Positions 17,941-28,100 of a stretch of DNA of 64,000 nucleotides are shown one piece after another (the first letter of the stretch is position 1; each line of letters begins with the position of its first letter). This stretch comes from Sphingobacterium sp. N143. GTDB lineage: Bacteria > Bacteroidota > Bacteroidia > Sphingobacteriales > Sphingobacteriaceae. Location: positions 310,001 through 374,000 of the forward strand of contig NZ_JACAIS010000004.1 of the NCBI RefSeq assembly GCF_030325625.1. Direction: 5' to 3'. Below the pieces are notes generated by a model. It ran no database searches and was not told the DNA's origin. It was given only the letters and a program-made list of their open reading frames with translations. The position numbers were made by a program, and so were the translations under genes.

Positions 17941-18355
17941 CTTCCCAGTACAATTTTCAAATCACTTTTTAGAAGATTTGAAAAAAGCTATTAAATGAAA
18001 ATAAAATATAAGTATTTTTAAATCAACAATTTAATAGCGAAAAAGTAATAAACACTTAAAAACTGGAGAGGAAAAAAAATAAATGGTTCGAACTTTCATT
18101 ATTTTTTTTCATTTCGTTTTTTGGCACAATGAGTATTGTTAAAACTGAGTGCTATGAAAACACGTCGACTAAATAAGTGGCAACAATCGTCCGTTACTGC
18201 TTGCGTTTTTCTGTCTATAGATTATATATCGTTTTACTGCATGGATTGTGAAGCGAACTATCCAGTTTGTAGTCAGTGGTTGCCCGAATTGTTTATCTAT
18301 TAACCTGTAATCAGGAAGCAATCTCCAATTCCGCCCATAGAAGCTCACTTCGGTT

Positions 18356-18550
18356 GCCGCTGAAACCAAAGCCTATCAGAAGATACCGCAAATCCTGTCT
18401 TTTAAAGATGAGCAGGGCGAGGATCAGATGAAACAGCAGATAGAAAGCAATTACCGTCAGATAAAAGCAGACATCCTGCATATTATTGAGAATGAAATGG
18501 AGCGCATCAAAAACGACCCGAACTTACAGCATCTGGTGCAATCGGAATAG
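18356..18550 (+). pseudogene. 3' fragment of an unidentified, probably element-borne gene
   Basis: An open frame without its own start reads AETKAYQKIPQILSFKDE and ends MERIKNDPNLQHLVQSE before a TAG. The highly helical, charged, protein-like composition and abrupt beginning suggest the truncated C-terminus of a larger protein, plausibly from a conjugative element. The family is not recognised. Confidence 0.35.
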
Positions 18551-18634
18551 TTCAAATTAATTATATTCTATACCCGTTAGAACACCCGACAATCTTCTAA
18601 CTTTCACCACCCTGGCAAAAAAAATGAGAAAAAA

Positions 18635-18666
18635 TTTGTGTAGTTAAATAACTACGCTTATATTTG
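18635..18666 (+). promoter_or_regulatory. Promoter with ArsR operator
   Basis: TTTG (18635-18638), 20 bases, TATATTTG (18659-18666): an exact match to the Bacteroidota consensus TTTG-N19-21-TAnnTTTG. Between the boxes lies the perfect palindrome GTAGTTAAATAACTAC (18640-18655), well placed for a dimeric ArsR repressor to block transcription. Confidence 0.8.
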
Positions 18667-18684
18667 AAGTCAAATGACGACACA

Positions 18685-19005
18685 ATGAAATTAAGACGAG
18701 ATGTATTTCAGGCTATTGCTGACCCAACGCGAAGAGGGATACTCCTGTTGTTGGCAGCTCAGCCATTGACGGCAGGGGCAATTGCTTCCAATTTTGATAC
18801 GGCAAGACCTACAGTTTCAAAACACATACAAATCCTGACGGAATGCGAACTTCTAAAACAGGAACAGCAAGGCAGAGAAATTTATTATCACTTCAATCCA
18901 CAAAAAATGAAAGAAATAGCAGACTTCATCGAACCTTTCCGACAAATGTGGGAAGCTAAGTTTAATAAACTGGAGGCCGTCATGAAAAAATATAAAAAGA
19001 AGTAA
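18685..19005 (+). CDS. ArsR-family transcriptional repressor
   Basis: 106 residues from the ATG at 18685; the TTG upstream at 18664 falls inside the -7 box and cannot be the start. Winged-helix motif: [17 protein letters not shown], then [15 protein letters not shown] as recognition helix and [15 protein letters not shown] as wing. There are no Cys, so it is not a metal sensor of the classic kind; it belongs to the ArsR group that accompanies AHSA1/SRPBCC genes. The palindrome in its own promoter suggests autorepression of the whole group through 21310. Confidence 0.9.
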   Translation: MKLRRDVFQAIADPTRRGILLLLAAQPLTAGAIASNFDTARPTVSKHIQILTECELLKQEQQGREIYYHFNPQKMKEIADFIEPFRQMWEAKFNKLEAVMKKYKKK

Positions 19006-19009
19006 TTAG

Positions 19010-19474
19010 ATGGAACAGAAAACAAAAATCAATGCCGAAGCTGGCAAACAGGAATTAGTAATAACCAGAACATTCGATTTGCCGGTAGAGTTGCTATTTA
19101 AGGCCTATTCAGAAGCCGAACTTATTGAACAATGGATGGGAACAAAAGTGATAAAACTTGAAAGTAAAAATCATGGTAGCTATCAGTTTGAAACGTCATA
19201 CCAGGGCAAGGTAGCCTTTAAAGCCAACGGAACAATCCACACGGTGGTTCCCAACCAGAAAATCATCCGGACATTTGAAATGGAAAATGCGCCTATCGGT
19301 GTCCAGCTTGAATTTCTGACCTTTGAAAAACTTAATGAAGATACCAGCAAATTGAAGATTCAAATCATTTATCAGTCGGAGGGACATCGAGCTGAACAAC
19401 TCAAACTACCTTTTGCGAGTGGGCTAAATATGGCACATGACAGGCTACAGGAAATTATAAACAAATTAAAATAG
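19010..19474 (+). CDS. SRPBCC / AHSA1-domain protein
   Basis: 154 residues. ITRTFDLPVELLFKAYSEAELIEQWMG is the N-terminal signature of the AHSA1-type START-like fold, a hydrophobic-ligand cavity protein. Pairing with ArsR is a very common but biochemically unexplained arrangement; here they are four bases apart. A small-molecule binding or detoxifying role is inferred only. Confidence 0.88.
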   Translation: MEQKTKINAEAGKQELVITRTFDLPVELLFKAYSEAELIEQWMGTKVIKLESKNHGSYQFETSYQGKVAFKANGTIHTVVPNQKIIRTFEMENAPIGVQLEFLTFEKLNEDTSKLKIQIIYQSEGHRAEQLKLPFASGLNMAHDRLQEIINKLK

Positions 19475-19480
19475 CAATTT

Positions 19481-19864
19481 ATGGAAAAGCGAAACAAAAT
19501 CATTTATTGGATCACAACGGTATTTCTCTCCATCGGAATGACGGCAGGTGGCGTACAGCAAATGTTACAAATTGGCGGATATAATGAAATTGTAAGTTCA
19601 TTGGGTTATCCATTGTATGTTTTAAGTATTCTTGGTGTATGGAAACTATTAGGAGTGGTAACTATTCTTATCCCCAGATTTTTGTTATTGAAAGAGTGGG
19701 CTTACGCAGGATTTTTCTTTGCCATGTCCGGTGCTTTCATTTCCCATTTAGCTGTTGGTCAGCCATTCACGGAAGCCTTACCTTCGTTAATATTATTATC
19801 CGTAACTGTTTTGTCTTGGTATTTCAGGCCAGCGGATAGAAAAATTAATTTCAACAACAATTAA
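19481..19864 (+). CDS. DoxX-like membrane protein
   Basis: 127 residues with four hydrophobic spans, first MEKRNKIIYWITTVFLSIGM. GGVQQMLQIGGYNEIVSSLGYPLYVLSILGVWK-like order and FLLLKEWAYAGFFFAMSGA fit the DoxX family. Six bases after the AHSA1 gene, the same operon. The role is unknown; the family is linked to redox or detoxification of small molecules. Confidence 0.85.
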   Translation: MEKRNKIIYWITTVFLSIGMTAGGVQQMLQIGGYNEIVSSLGYPLYVLSILGVWKLLGVVTILIPRFLLLKEWAYAGFFFAMSGAFISHLAVGQPFTEALPSLILLSVTVLSWYFRPADRKINFNNN

Positions 19865-19877
19865 AATAAATAAAAAC

Positions 19878-20339
19878 ATGGCTCATAAAATAGATTTTAA
19901 GAATGTCACCGTGTTGGGGTTAGAATCATCTCCCGTGGCAGAAGCACTCGCCGGTTTGCGGGCAAATGAAGCGCGTTATTTCATGAATAAGTACAAGGCT
20001 GAATTTATGACTGAACCCGCCTCTGAAAGTCAAGATACCATTGACTGGGTGCATAAGATTTTAAAAGAAGAACGAAATATAGAGATTGAGGCTAAACCAC
20101 TGGAGACGGCAATCATGAACGTTGAAAACATTAAATGGGTGTTTGTGTTTTACGAAAGCGGTCTTGGGATTAATGTATTATATCCGCTCGATAACCCCAA
20201 GAAAAGAGCTGTTGGTTTCAAGCTATCCGAAGGAATGGAAGTTCCAAATGAACTATCCAAGTTTAAGTTCGCCAGACAAAAATCCAAATTGGCAGGCACC
20301 ATTCGGGGTACGTTTTTCGTAATAAAAGGCGAATATTAA
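19878..20339 (+). CDS. Conserved-looking protein of unknown function
   Basis: 153 residues, MAHKIDFKNVTVLGLESSP to FFVIKGEY. No signal peptide or membrane span. Mixed alpha/beta composition with IKWVFVFYESGLGINVLYP. I do not recognise it. It is 13 bases downstream of the DoxX-like gene and 17 upstream of the hydrolase, so it is almost surely in the ArsR operon. Confidence 0.6.
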   Translation: MAHKIDFKNVTVLGLESSPVAEALAGLRANEARYFMNKYKAEFMTEPASESQDTIDWVHKILKEERNIEIEAKPLETAIMNVENIKWVFVFYESGLGINVLYPLDNPKKRAVGFKLSEGMEVPNELSKFKFARQKSKLAGTIRGTFFVIKGEY

Positions 20340-20356
20340 AAGTAAAGAAGCATTTT

Positions 20357-21310
20357 ATGGACAAAACAAGACTTTCAATTGTATTAATGCTCTTCTGTGC
20401 AGGTATCGCAGTGCTTTCAATTGTAGTAATGCTCTTCCGCACGGGTATAACAGCTCATGGTCAGTCGACGAACCATGACTATGTAACGACTGATGACGGC
20501 ACAAAGTTATTTGTTAAAAAATCCGGTACGGGACCAATATGTATTTTTATTCACGGCGGGCCGGGAGCTTGGAGTAAATCCTTTGAGGGACTTGTTGGCG
20601 ACAATCTGGAGAAGAATCTTTCGATGGTGTACTATGACCAGCGGGGATGCGGCCGTTCACAGAAAGCTGCAGAAGGTGACTACTCCCTGACAAGGATGGT
20701 TAAAGATATCGATTTAATACGCGAGCACTATGGTGCTACAAAAGTGTATCTGATGGCACATTCTTTTGGGGGCATTCTGGCTCTAAATTATGCATTAAGT
20801 CACCCTGACCGGGTAGAGGGGCTGATATTAGTGAATTCAACGCTCAGCATGCGTTATTCCATCGAAGGTCAGATCAACTATATAAACCATCTTTTGCAAA
20901 CGAATTATGCTGCGCCCGATAGTACTTCCGCTTCCTTGATCTCCACATTTATGAAGGCCAAGAAAGCACTGACCCAGAAAGGACTGGCCTATAAAATGCT
21001 TTCTGATAATAAAATCAATGTTGACCGTGTTGAGGAAATTGACACCCAGAATCCCAGTGATTATGATTTTGCCAAACATGTCTTTACAATAAATGATTAC
21101 TGGCGGGATTATACGCCTATGACCCAAGAGGTCAGTTTGCCTGTTTTGATCATCGCTGGGGAGAAAGATCATTCCATAGGTAAAAATCACTTTTCCTTGT
21201 TCCATTTTACTAACGGAAATGTCAGGAAAATTAACGGGGGGCACATACTATATTGTGAAAAAAACAAGGAGTTTATCACTTCCATACTTGGTTTCATAGA
21301 TGGAAATTAA
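20357..21310 (+). CDS. Exported alpha/beta hydrolase, prolyl-aminopeptidase-like
   Basis: 317 residues. N-terminal hydrophobic signal or anchor (about 1-35) that itself contains an imperfect repeat (SIVLMLFCAGIAVLS, then SIVVMLFRTGITAHG). Then the fold markers HGGPGAW (oxyanion region), YYDQRGCGRSQ, nucleophile elbow AHSFGG, acid in IIAGEKDHS and His in NGGHILYCE. This is the proline-iminopeptidase branch of the alpha/beta hydrolases. The substrate is unknown. Last gene of the ArsR group. Confidence 0.85.
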   Translation: MDKTRLSIVLMLFCAGIAVLSIVVMLFRTGITAHGQSTNHDYVTTDDGTKLFVKKSGTGPICIFIHGGPGAWSKSFEGLVGDNLEKNLSMVYYDQRGCGRSQKAAEGDYSLTRMVKDIDLIREHYGATKVYLMAHSFGGILALNYALSHPDRVEGLILVNSTLSMRYSIEGQINYINHLLQTNYAAPDSTSASLISTFMKAKKALTQKGLAYKMLSDNKINVDRVEEIDTQNPSDYDFAKHVFTINDYWRDYTPMTQEVSLPVLIIAGEKDHSIGKNHFSLFHFTNGNVRKINGGHILYCEKNKEFITSILGFIDGN

Positions 21311-21486
21311 TGCTACCCCCGTTTCTGCGATTATCTAACTTGGGTCTGCGACTCAATAAGGGAGGATATTGGTTCAATTTATCCAGAAAAAGTGGTATTT
21401 AAAGAAAACAAAGTTCGAACCGCCAGAAGGAATGAATTTATAGAATGTATCAACTTGATTAACAAAGGATTAAGGCAAAATAAAAA

Positions 21487-21519
21487 CGGGACAAAGTTAG
21501 ATATTTCTACTTTGTCCCG
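21487..21519 (-). terminator. Terminator of tRNA-Pro copy 2
   Basis: CGGGACAAAGT / ACTTTGTCCCG perfect 11-bp stem, T-run on the minus strand. Unlike those at the other copies, so the downstream flank has been replaced. The 21311-21486 stretch shows nothing else. Confidence 0.8.
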
Positions 21520-21524
21520 TCAAG

Positions 21525-21598
21525 TCGGGGTGGCAGGATTCGAACCTACGACCTCCACATCCCAAATGTGGCGCGATACCGGGCTACGCTACACCCCG
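21525..21598 (-). tRNA. tRNA-Pro (anticodon TGG), copy 2
   Basis: Identical over 74 bases to the copies at 14284 and 43019, with the same minus-strand promoter AAAGGTGATACCTTTT in front. Confidence 0.95.
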
Positions 21599-22159
21599 AA
21601 AAGGTATCACCTTTATTTTCTGTGGCACAAATATACGTTTCTTCTTTGTCTCCTGCAAACACAAATGCAAAATAAAAAAACAATCCATTGGTATTCTTAC
21701 GAATACTTCAGATTAAATTATATAATTATACAGTTATATAATAACTTTTCACCAAACATCAAACCAAAAGATAAAAATCACCTCATAGAATCGCTTACTT
21801 CTTGCTCATAGGATAGCCACTTGAAGTATTTCATTTCTATAATACACAACTAAATCAGCTTTTTGAGATAAATTTATCCATTTAGTACTAAAAAAGAAAT
21901 AAATAGAAGCCATATAATTCAACAATCTTCCAATCAAGTCATTAAATCTTAATAAGAAATAAATTTGTAGCTTTCTGGTTAATAATACAGACTTATTTAA
22001 GATTTTTTTGTTAAAAAATTATTATCAAATTACCTTAATTGTTAAAAATATAACAAAAATTAATTACTTTTATTCCAGCATAACATTATCCTTCCAATAC
22101 CACTAAGGTTTTGGTTTTTATTGTAGAATCTCCAGCTATTATTTCAAGATCATCAATGC
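21599..22159 (+). promoter_or_regulatory. AT-rich leader of the PKS operon
   Basis: Holds the tRNA promoter at its left edge, then about 500 bases of very AT-rich sequence without a gene. A weak TTG / TACTTTTA pair near 22040-22075 could be the operon promoter (-7 lacks the final G, spacing slightly long). No riboswitch or strong operator is visible. Confidence 0.3.
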
Positions 22160-25100
22160 ATGAAAAATTTAACCATTATTGGATTAACGCCTTTTGAAAA
22201 GCCAGATATTAACCTGATGCCTAAACTTCACCAGGCAGGGGCATTTCCCGTATTAAGTTTGGGGTACAATATAAGCGGTCCCCAAGAAGTACAGCATCTA
22301 TTTGATCAGATCAATATACCTTCTTATGGCATCTATATTCCCAATGAGAAACTACTATCTGTTCCAGTGCCCAAACAAGTAAGTGTCGTCATTCTTCCTT
22401 TTGGAAGCCCCACCCCCGAAGCGCCGCACTTGACTCTTGTTTATCAGGTTTGTAGCCTGGAACAGGCCCTGCAGGCAGAGCAACAAGGAGCAGCAGGAAT
22501 TATCATAAAAGGGAATGAAGCCGGGGGACAGGTTGGATACGAATCCACATTTGTGCTCTTCCAGCGGATTATTAAAGCAATCCAGTCGATACCCGTTTGG
22601 GTACAGGGTGGTATAGGGCTGCATACCGCTGCCGCTGCAAAAGCCCTTGGTGCCACAGGGATCGTATTGGACAGCCAACTTGCGCTGTTTCCGGAAAGCT
22701 CAGTTCCCCAGGACTTCAAAACACTCTGTGGAAAACTAAATGGAACTGAGACTAAAATCATCGCCAACCACCGTGTCCTGGTTCGTCCAAACTCGCCAGC
22801 CTTATCGGATCAGGTTGATACAGCTGAACTCCGAACGTATTTTAATGACCTAAATCCTGCTATGAGTTATATCCCGATGGGGCAAGATATCTCTTTGGCC
22901 ATTGATCTCTACGAAGATTTCAGGACACTAAAAAAACTTGTTTTCGGATTCAAGGAAGCTATGTATGGGCATTTGAAACAGGCAAAAGCCTTACAGCCGA
23001 TTGACCGTGACAACGAATTGGCAAAACAATTGGGCCTACGTTATCCGATCGCGCAGGGCCCCATGACCCGGGTCAGCGATGTTCCGGCCTTTGCCAATGC
23101 TGTAGCGGAAGCCGGCGCGCTTCCTTTTGTCGCGCTATCCCTCCTACGAGGTGAACAGGCCAAAGCCCTGGTTATGGAAACCAAACAGCTTGCCGGAGAT
23201 AAAACCTGGGGCGTAGGTATCCTGGGCTTTGCGCCACAGGAACTGCGCGAAAAACAGACATCGTATATTCTGGAAGCTAAACCGCCCGTTGTCCTGATTG
23301 CCGGTGGCCGCCCTGCACAGGCCAAGGTCTTCGAAAAAGCAGGCATAACGACATTTCTACACGTACCTTCTCCAGCATTGCTGGATATGTTTCTTAAGGA
23401 AGGTGCAAAAAATTTCATTTTCGAAGGCCGCGAATGTGGTGGCCACGTAGGTCCTCTTTCAAGCACTGTGCTCTGGGAAAAACAGATCGAACGCATCTTA
23501 AGAGAGGATCACCCAGAACAGATCAGTGTTTTCTTTGCCGGTGGCATTCATAATGCTTTCTCAACAGCGTTTGTTTCCATTATGGTGGCTCCTTTAGCTG
23601 CCCGCGGCGTAAAAGTCGGTGTATTGATGGGAACTGCCTATCTCTATACACAGGAAGCAGTCAGCACCGGTGCAATTCAGGAAGAGTTTCAAAGACAGGC
23701 TATGCAGGCCAAAGATACGATCCTGCTGGAGACAGCACCAGGACATGAAACCCGTTGCTTAAATACTGCCTTTGCACAACATTTCAACCTGGAAAAATCC
23801 AAATTATTGGCTGCTGGTATCGATAAGAAGGAAGTCTGGGAAAAACTGGAAAAATTAAATGTCGGTCGCTTGCGTATCGCAGCCAAAGGCGTAGAACGCC
23901 AAGGCGATATATTAGTCAATATTCCCAAAAGTGAACAACTGGATCTGGGTATGTATATGATCGGTCAGATCGCAACCATGCATGATCAGGTAATCTCCCT
24001 AGATTCTCTCCATCAACACGTAGGCATCGACAATCAGCTATATATTCAGAAGGCGCTACTACCTGAAGAGCCTATATCCAGCGAAAAGCCCTTGGATGTT
24101 GCTATTGTCGGGATGGACTGTATATTTCCAGGAGCCAAAAATCTGGAAGAATATTGGCGCAATATTATTCTTGGGAAAGACAGTGTTACGGAAGTTCCGG
24201 ACGAACGCTGGAATAAAGAACTATACTACAAACCCAACGCGGATGGTCCGGATGTCTCCCATTCCAAATGGGGCGGCTTTATTCCGAAAATTGATTTCGA
24301 TCCCTTGGCTTTCGGGATTCCACCACAGTCACTCGCAGCGATTGAACCAACACAATTGCTGACGTTACTGGTCGCCAAGCGTGCGATGGAAGACGCCGGT
24401 TATGGCGAAAAACAAATCAACCGCGAAAATATTTCCGTGATCATCGGTGCGGAAGGGGGCAATGATCTTGCCAACAGCTATAGCTTTAGAGGGTACTATA
24501 AACAGGTCTTTGGTGAACTTCATGAGGAAGTGAAAGAGGCATTGCCTCATACCACAGAAGATTCCTTCCCCGGTATTTTGGCCAATGTTATCGCTGGTCG
24601 GATTACAAACAGACTGGATCTTGGCGGCAGAAATTTCACGGTGGATGCTGCCTGTGCCTCATCGCTCGCAGCGATTGACCTTGCTTGCCAGGAACTTATT
24701 TTGGGTAAATCGGATATGGTGCTTGCCGGTGGAGCAGATCTGCATAATGGCATTAACGATTATCTGATGTTCTCCAGCACACATGCGCTCTCGCGGAAAG
24801 GGCGATGTGCCACATTTGACAATGATGCTGACGGTATTGCTCTTGGCGAGGGGGTCGCCATATTGGTGCTCAAACGCTATGAAGATGCTATACGCGATGG
24901 CGACCGCATCTACTCCGTCATCAAAGGGGTGGGTGGCTCCAGTGATGGTAAAGCACTGGGCCTTACTGCTCCCCGAAAAATCGGACAGGTACGCGCACTG
25001 GAACGCGCCTATAACCAAGCGGGCATCAGTGCAGCAGCTGTTGGACTGGTTGAAGCACATGGCACGGGAACAGTGGTCGGTGATAAAACAGAGCTAAGTG

Positions 25101-28100
25101 CGCTGACCAATTTGTTCAGCCGCTCAGGTGCCTTACCAGCACAAACGCATTTAGGTTCGGTCAAAACCCAGATCGGCCACACCAAATGTGCGGCAGGATT
25201 GGCAGGTCTGATCAAAGCTTCCCTGGCAGTATTTCATGGTGTAAAACCACCAACACTTCACCTCCAACATCCGAATGCCTATTATAATGCACGAACAAGT
25301 CCTTTCGCTTTCCATGCTGAAACTGGTTTATGGGACGAAAAAATACGTTATGCAGGCATCAGCGCCTTTGGTTTTGGCGGTACAAATTTCCATGCTGTTA
25401 TTGCGAATCATCCGCAGGAAGATAACGCTATCACCTTGCAAGCCTGGCCTTCGGAACTGTTTGTGTTCCGTGGCGACAGCTATGACGAAGCAAAAGGGCA
25501 ACTGGGTCAGGTAAAAGCACTTTTAGATATCAACGATAGTCTCCCGCTAAAAGATATCGCCTACAGCTTAGCTGTTGCATCTGAAAAAATGATCCAGCTC
25601 AGCATCGTTGCCGATACAGCGGAAGACCTGATGATGAAAATCGAACTGGTGTTATCCGGTATTGAAAGCAAAGACACTTTTATTGTCAATAAACGTGAAG
25701 GTAAAACAGCGTTTTTATTTCCGGGACAGGGTAGTCAACGCATCAATATGGCGCGTGACCTCTTTGTGGTATTCCCTGAAATGCGAAAGCTTATCTCACA
25801 GTATCCTGAATTGGAAAAAGTGCTTTTTCCTTCAACTACGTTTGATGCTGACTCTTTAAAACAACAAAAAGAAACCATTAAAGATACGCGTCTGGCACAA
25901 CCGCTTTTGGGTATCGTTGATCTGGCCTTGGCCAAATTCCTCCAGTCACTCGGTATCGTTCCGGATATGCTGGCGGGGCACAGCTATGGTGAACTACCAG
26001 CTTTATGTTTCGCTGGTGTATTTGACGAAGAACAATTGGTCAAACTGAGCATCAAACGTGCCGAATCCATCCTGGATGCGGTAGAAAATGGCGACCCGGG
26101 TACCATGATTGCTGTTAATGCAGATACCGAACGGCTGAAGACACTCCTCGACCGTGTGGAAGGCGTTTATCCCGTAAACTACAATGCACCAACACAATGT
26201 GTTGTCGCCGGCAGCACAGCAGCTATCGGGAAACTTATGGAACTGTTAAAACAAGAACGAGTCTCCGCTAAAAAGCTGGAAGTGGCCTGTGCTTTCCATA
26301 GCCCTTTAGTCGCTAAGTCAAAGGAACTTTACGCAAATGTGTTAAAGGATGTTCCATTCCAAGAAATGCGACTACCAGTTTGGTCAAACACCACAACAAG
26401 CTTATATCCTACTTCAGCTTCCGAAATAAAAGCAAGACTGACGGATCATTTGATTCAACCCGTCCGCTTTGTGGAAGAACTTCAGGCCATGTATGCGGAT
26501 GGCGCACGGATATTTATTGAAGTAGGTCCTGGCAAAGTACTGACCGGCCTGACCAAATCCTGTCTGGAGCAGGATCAGATCACCCTGTACGTAGAAGACA
26601 GCAACCGCAACAAATTGACGCACCTACTCTGTATGCTCGCACAATATTTGGGAACTGGCCGCAATTTCTCGATTGATAAACTTTTTGAAGGTCGTCAGGC
26701 TCAACCTATCCAGCTAGATCAACCAAATTTATATAAGAAAAACCCTACGATCTGGCGTGTCAACGGACAGGCTGCACATCCAACGACCGGAACGCTACCT
26801 GTCAATGGTGCATTGCCCATCATAAGCCCCATTAAAATGAGTAACCTTAACAATCCTATAGCGGCAACAACGGAAGCACAACCTGCTGCTGAGCGTATGC
26901 TGCAAGAATATTTAAACAGCATGAAAATGCTGATCCAGGCGCAACGTGATGTCATGCTTTCCTTTTTGGGGCAAAACCCACAAGTAGCACCTATGTCAGT
27001 CTATTCAAGTCCTACACCAAATGTGACTGCAGATCGTTCAACCCCGATTACCGTTCAACCCACGCTCAGCGAAAATTCCACTGTCGCAACAGCTGTCCAA
27101 ACACCAACGAAAGACATTAAAACGCTATTGTTACAGGTAGTAAGCGACAAGACCGGTTATCCACATGAGATGTTGGGTATGGAAATGGATCTGGAGGCCG
27201 ATCTCAGCATCGATTCAATCAAACGGGTCGAAATTATCGGTACCCTACGTACGGAACTTGGCACACTGAAATTCCACCATACCAATGAAGATACGATCAT
27301 GGAACAATTGGCCGCCATAAAAACCTTAAATGGGCTGGTTTCCTGGTTAACCGAGTTCAGTGGAACAACAGCGGAGTCGGCAACAAATGATCAAACATCG
27401 GTATCGTCCCCTGAAACGGCAAACCCGTCTGCACTCTCCCTTGCAGAACTACAGATGGCAATACTGGATATCGTCAGTGAAAAAACCGGTTATCCAAAGG
27501 AGATGCTTGGCTTAGATTTAGATCTGGAAGCGGATTTGAGCATTGACTCGATCAAACGGATGGAAATCATTGCCGAATTAAAAACCAAGATTGGTTTTGG
27601 GGAGGAACTTGAACATGCGGATGACCTGATGGAGACCTTAGCCGCGATTAAAACCCTGAATGGTCTTGCTTCCTGGATCAGTGAAGTTAGCGATACAGCT
27701 TCTGAACAGAACCTCTTGTCCAGACTGCGCTTTGACCTGACACCAACAGATGCAGCTTCAGCACAAGATACAGAAATTCTACAAGGCAAACGTTTTGCCA
27801 TTGCTCCAGATCATGGGCAACAGACACTGGCCATCAAAACCATGCTCGAAAAACATGGTGCCATCGCAGAATTGGTCAATCCAGAACAGGATCTTGCCGT
27901 CTTCGACGGGCTCATCATTACAGATAGCTATTCAGCAACGATCAAACATAATATTATCGACCAGGTTGATCTGATCAAAAAGATGGATATGGACCGGGCC
28001 AAATGGGTTTATTTAATCTCGGATATCCCAGCACATGTGGAAAAAACAAATGATACACATGCCTTGCGCCACTATCAGGGTTACCCAGGCCTGTTTAAAA

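Noticed and set aside
18169..18369. 66-codon minus-strand frame
   Set aside because: No promoter, no family resemblance, in a decayed intergenic stretch.
21392..21811. 139-codon plus-strand frame over tRNA-Pro copy 2
   Set aside because: It reads straight through the tRNA and its terminator, on the opposite strand; GGRIRTYD/GVAGFEPT-like peptides are a well-known tRNA artefact.
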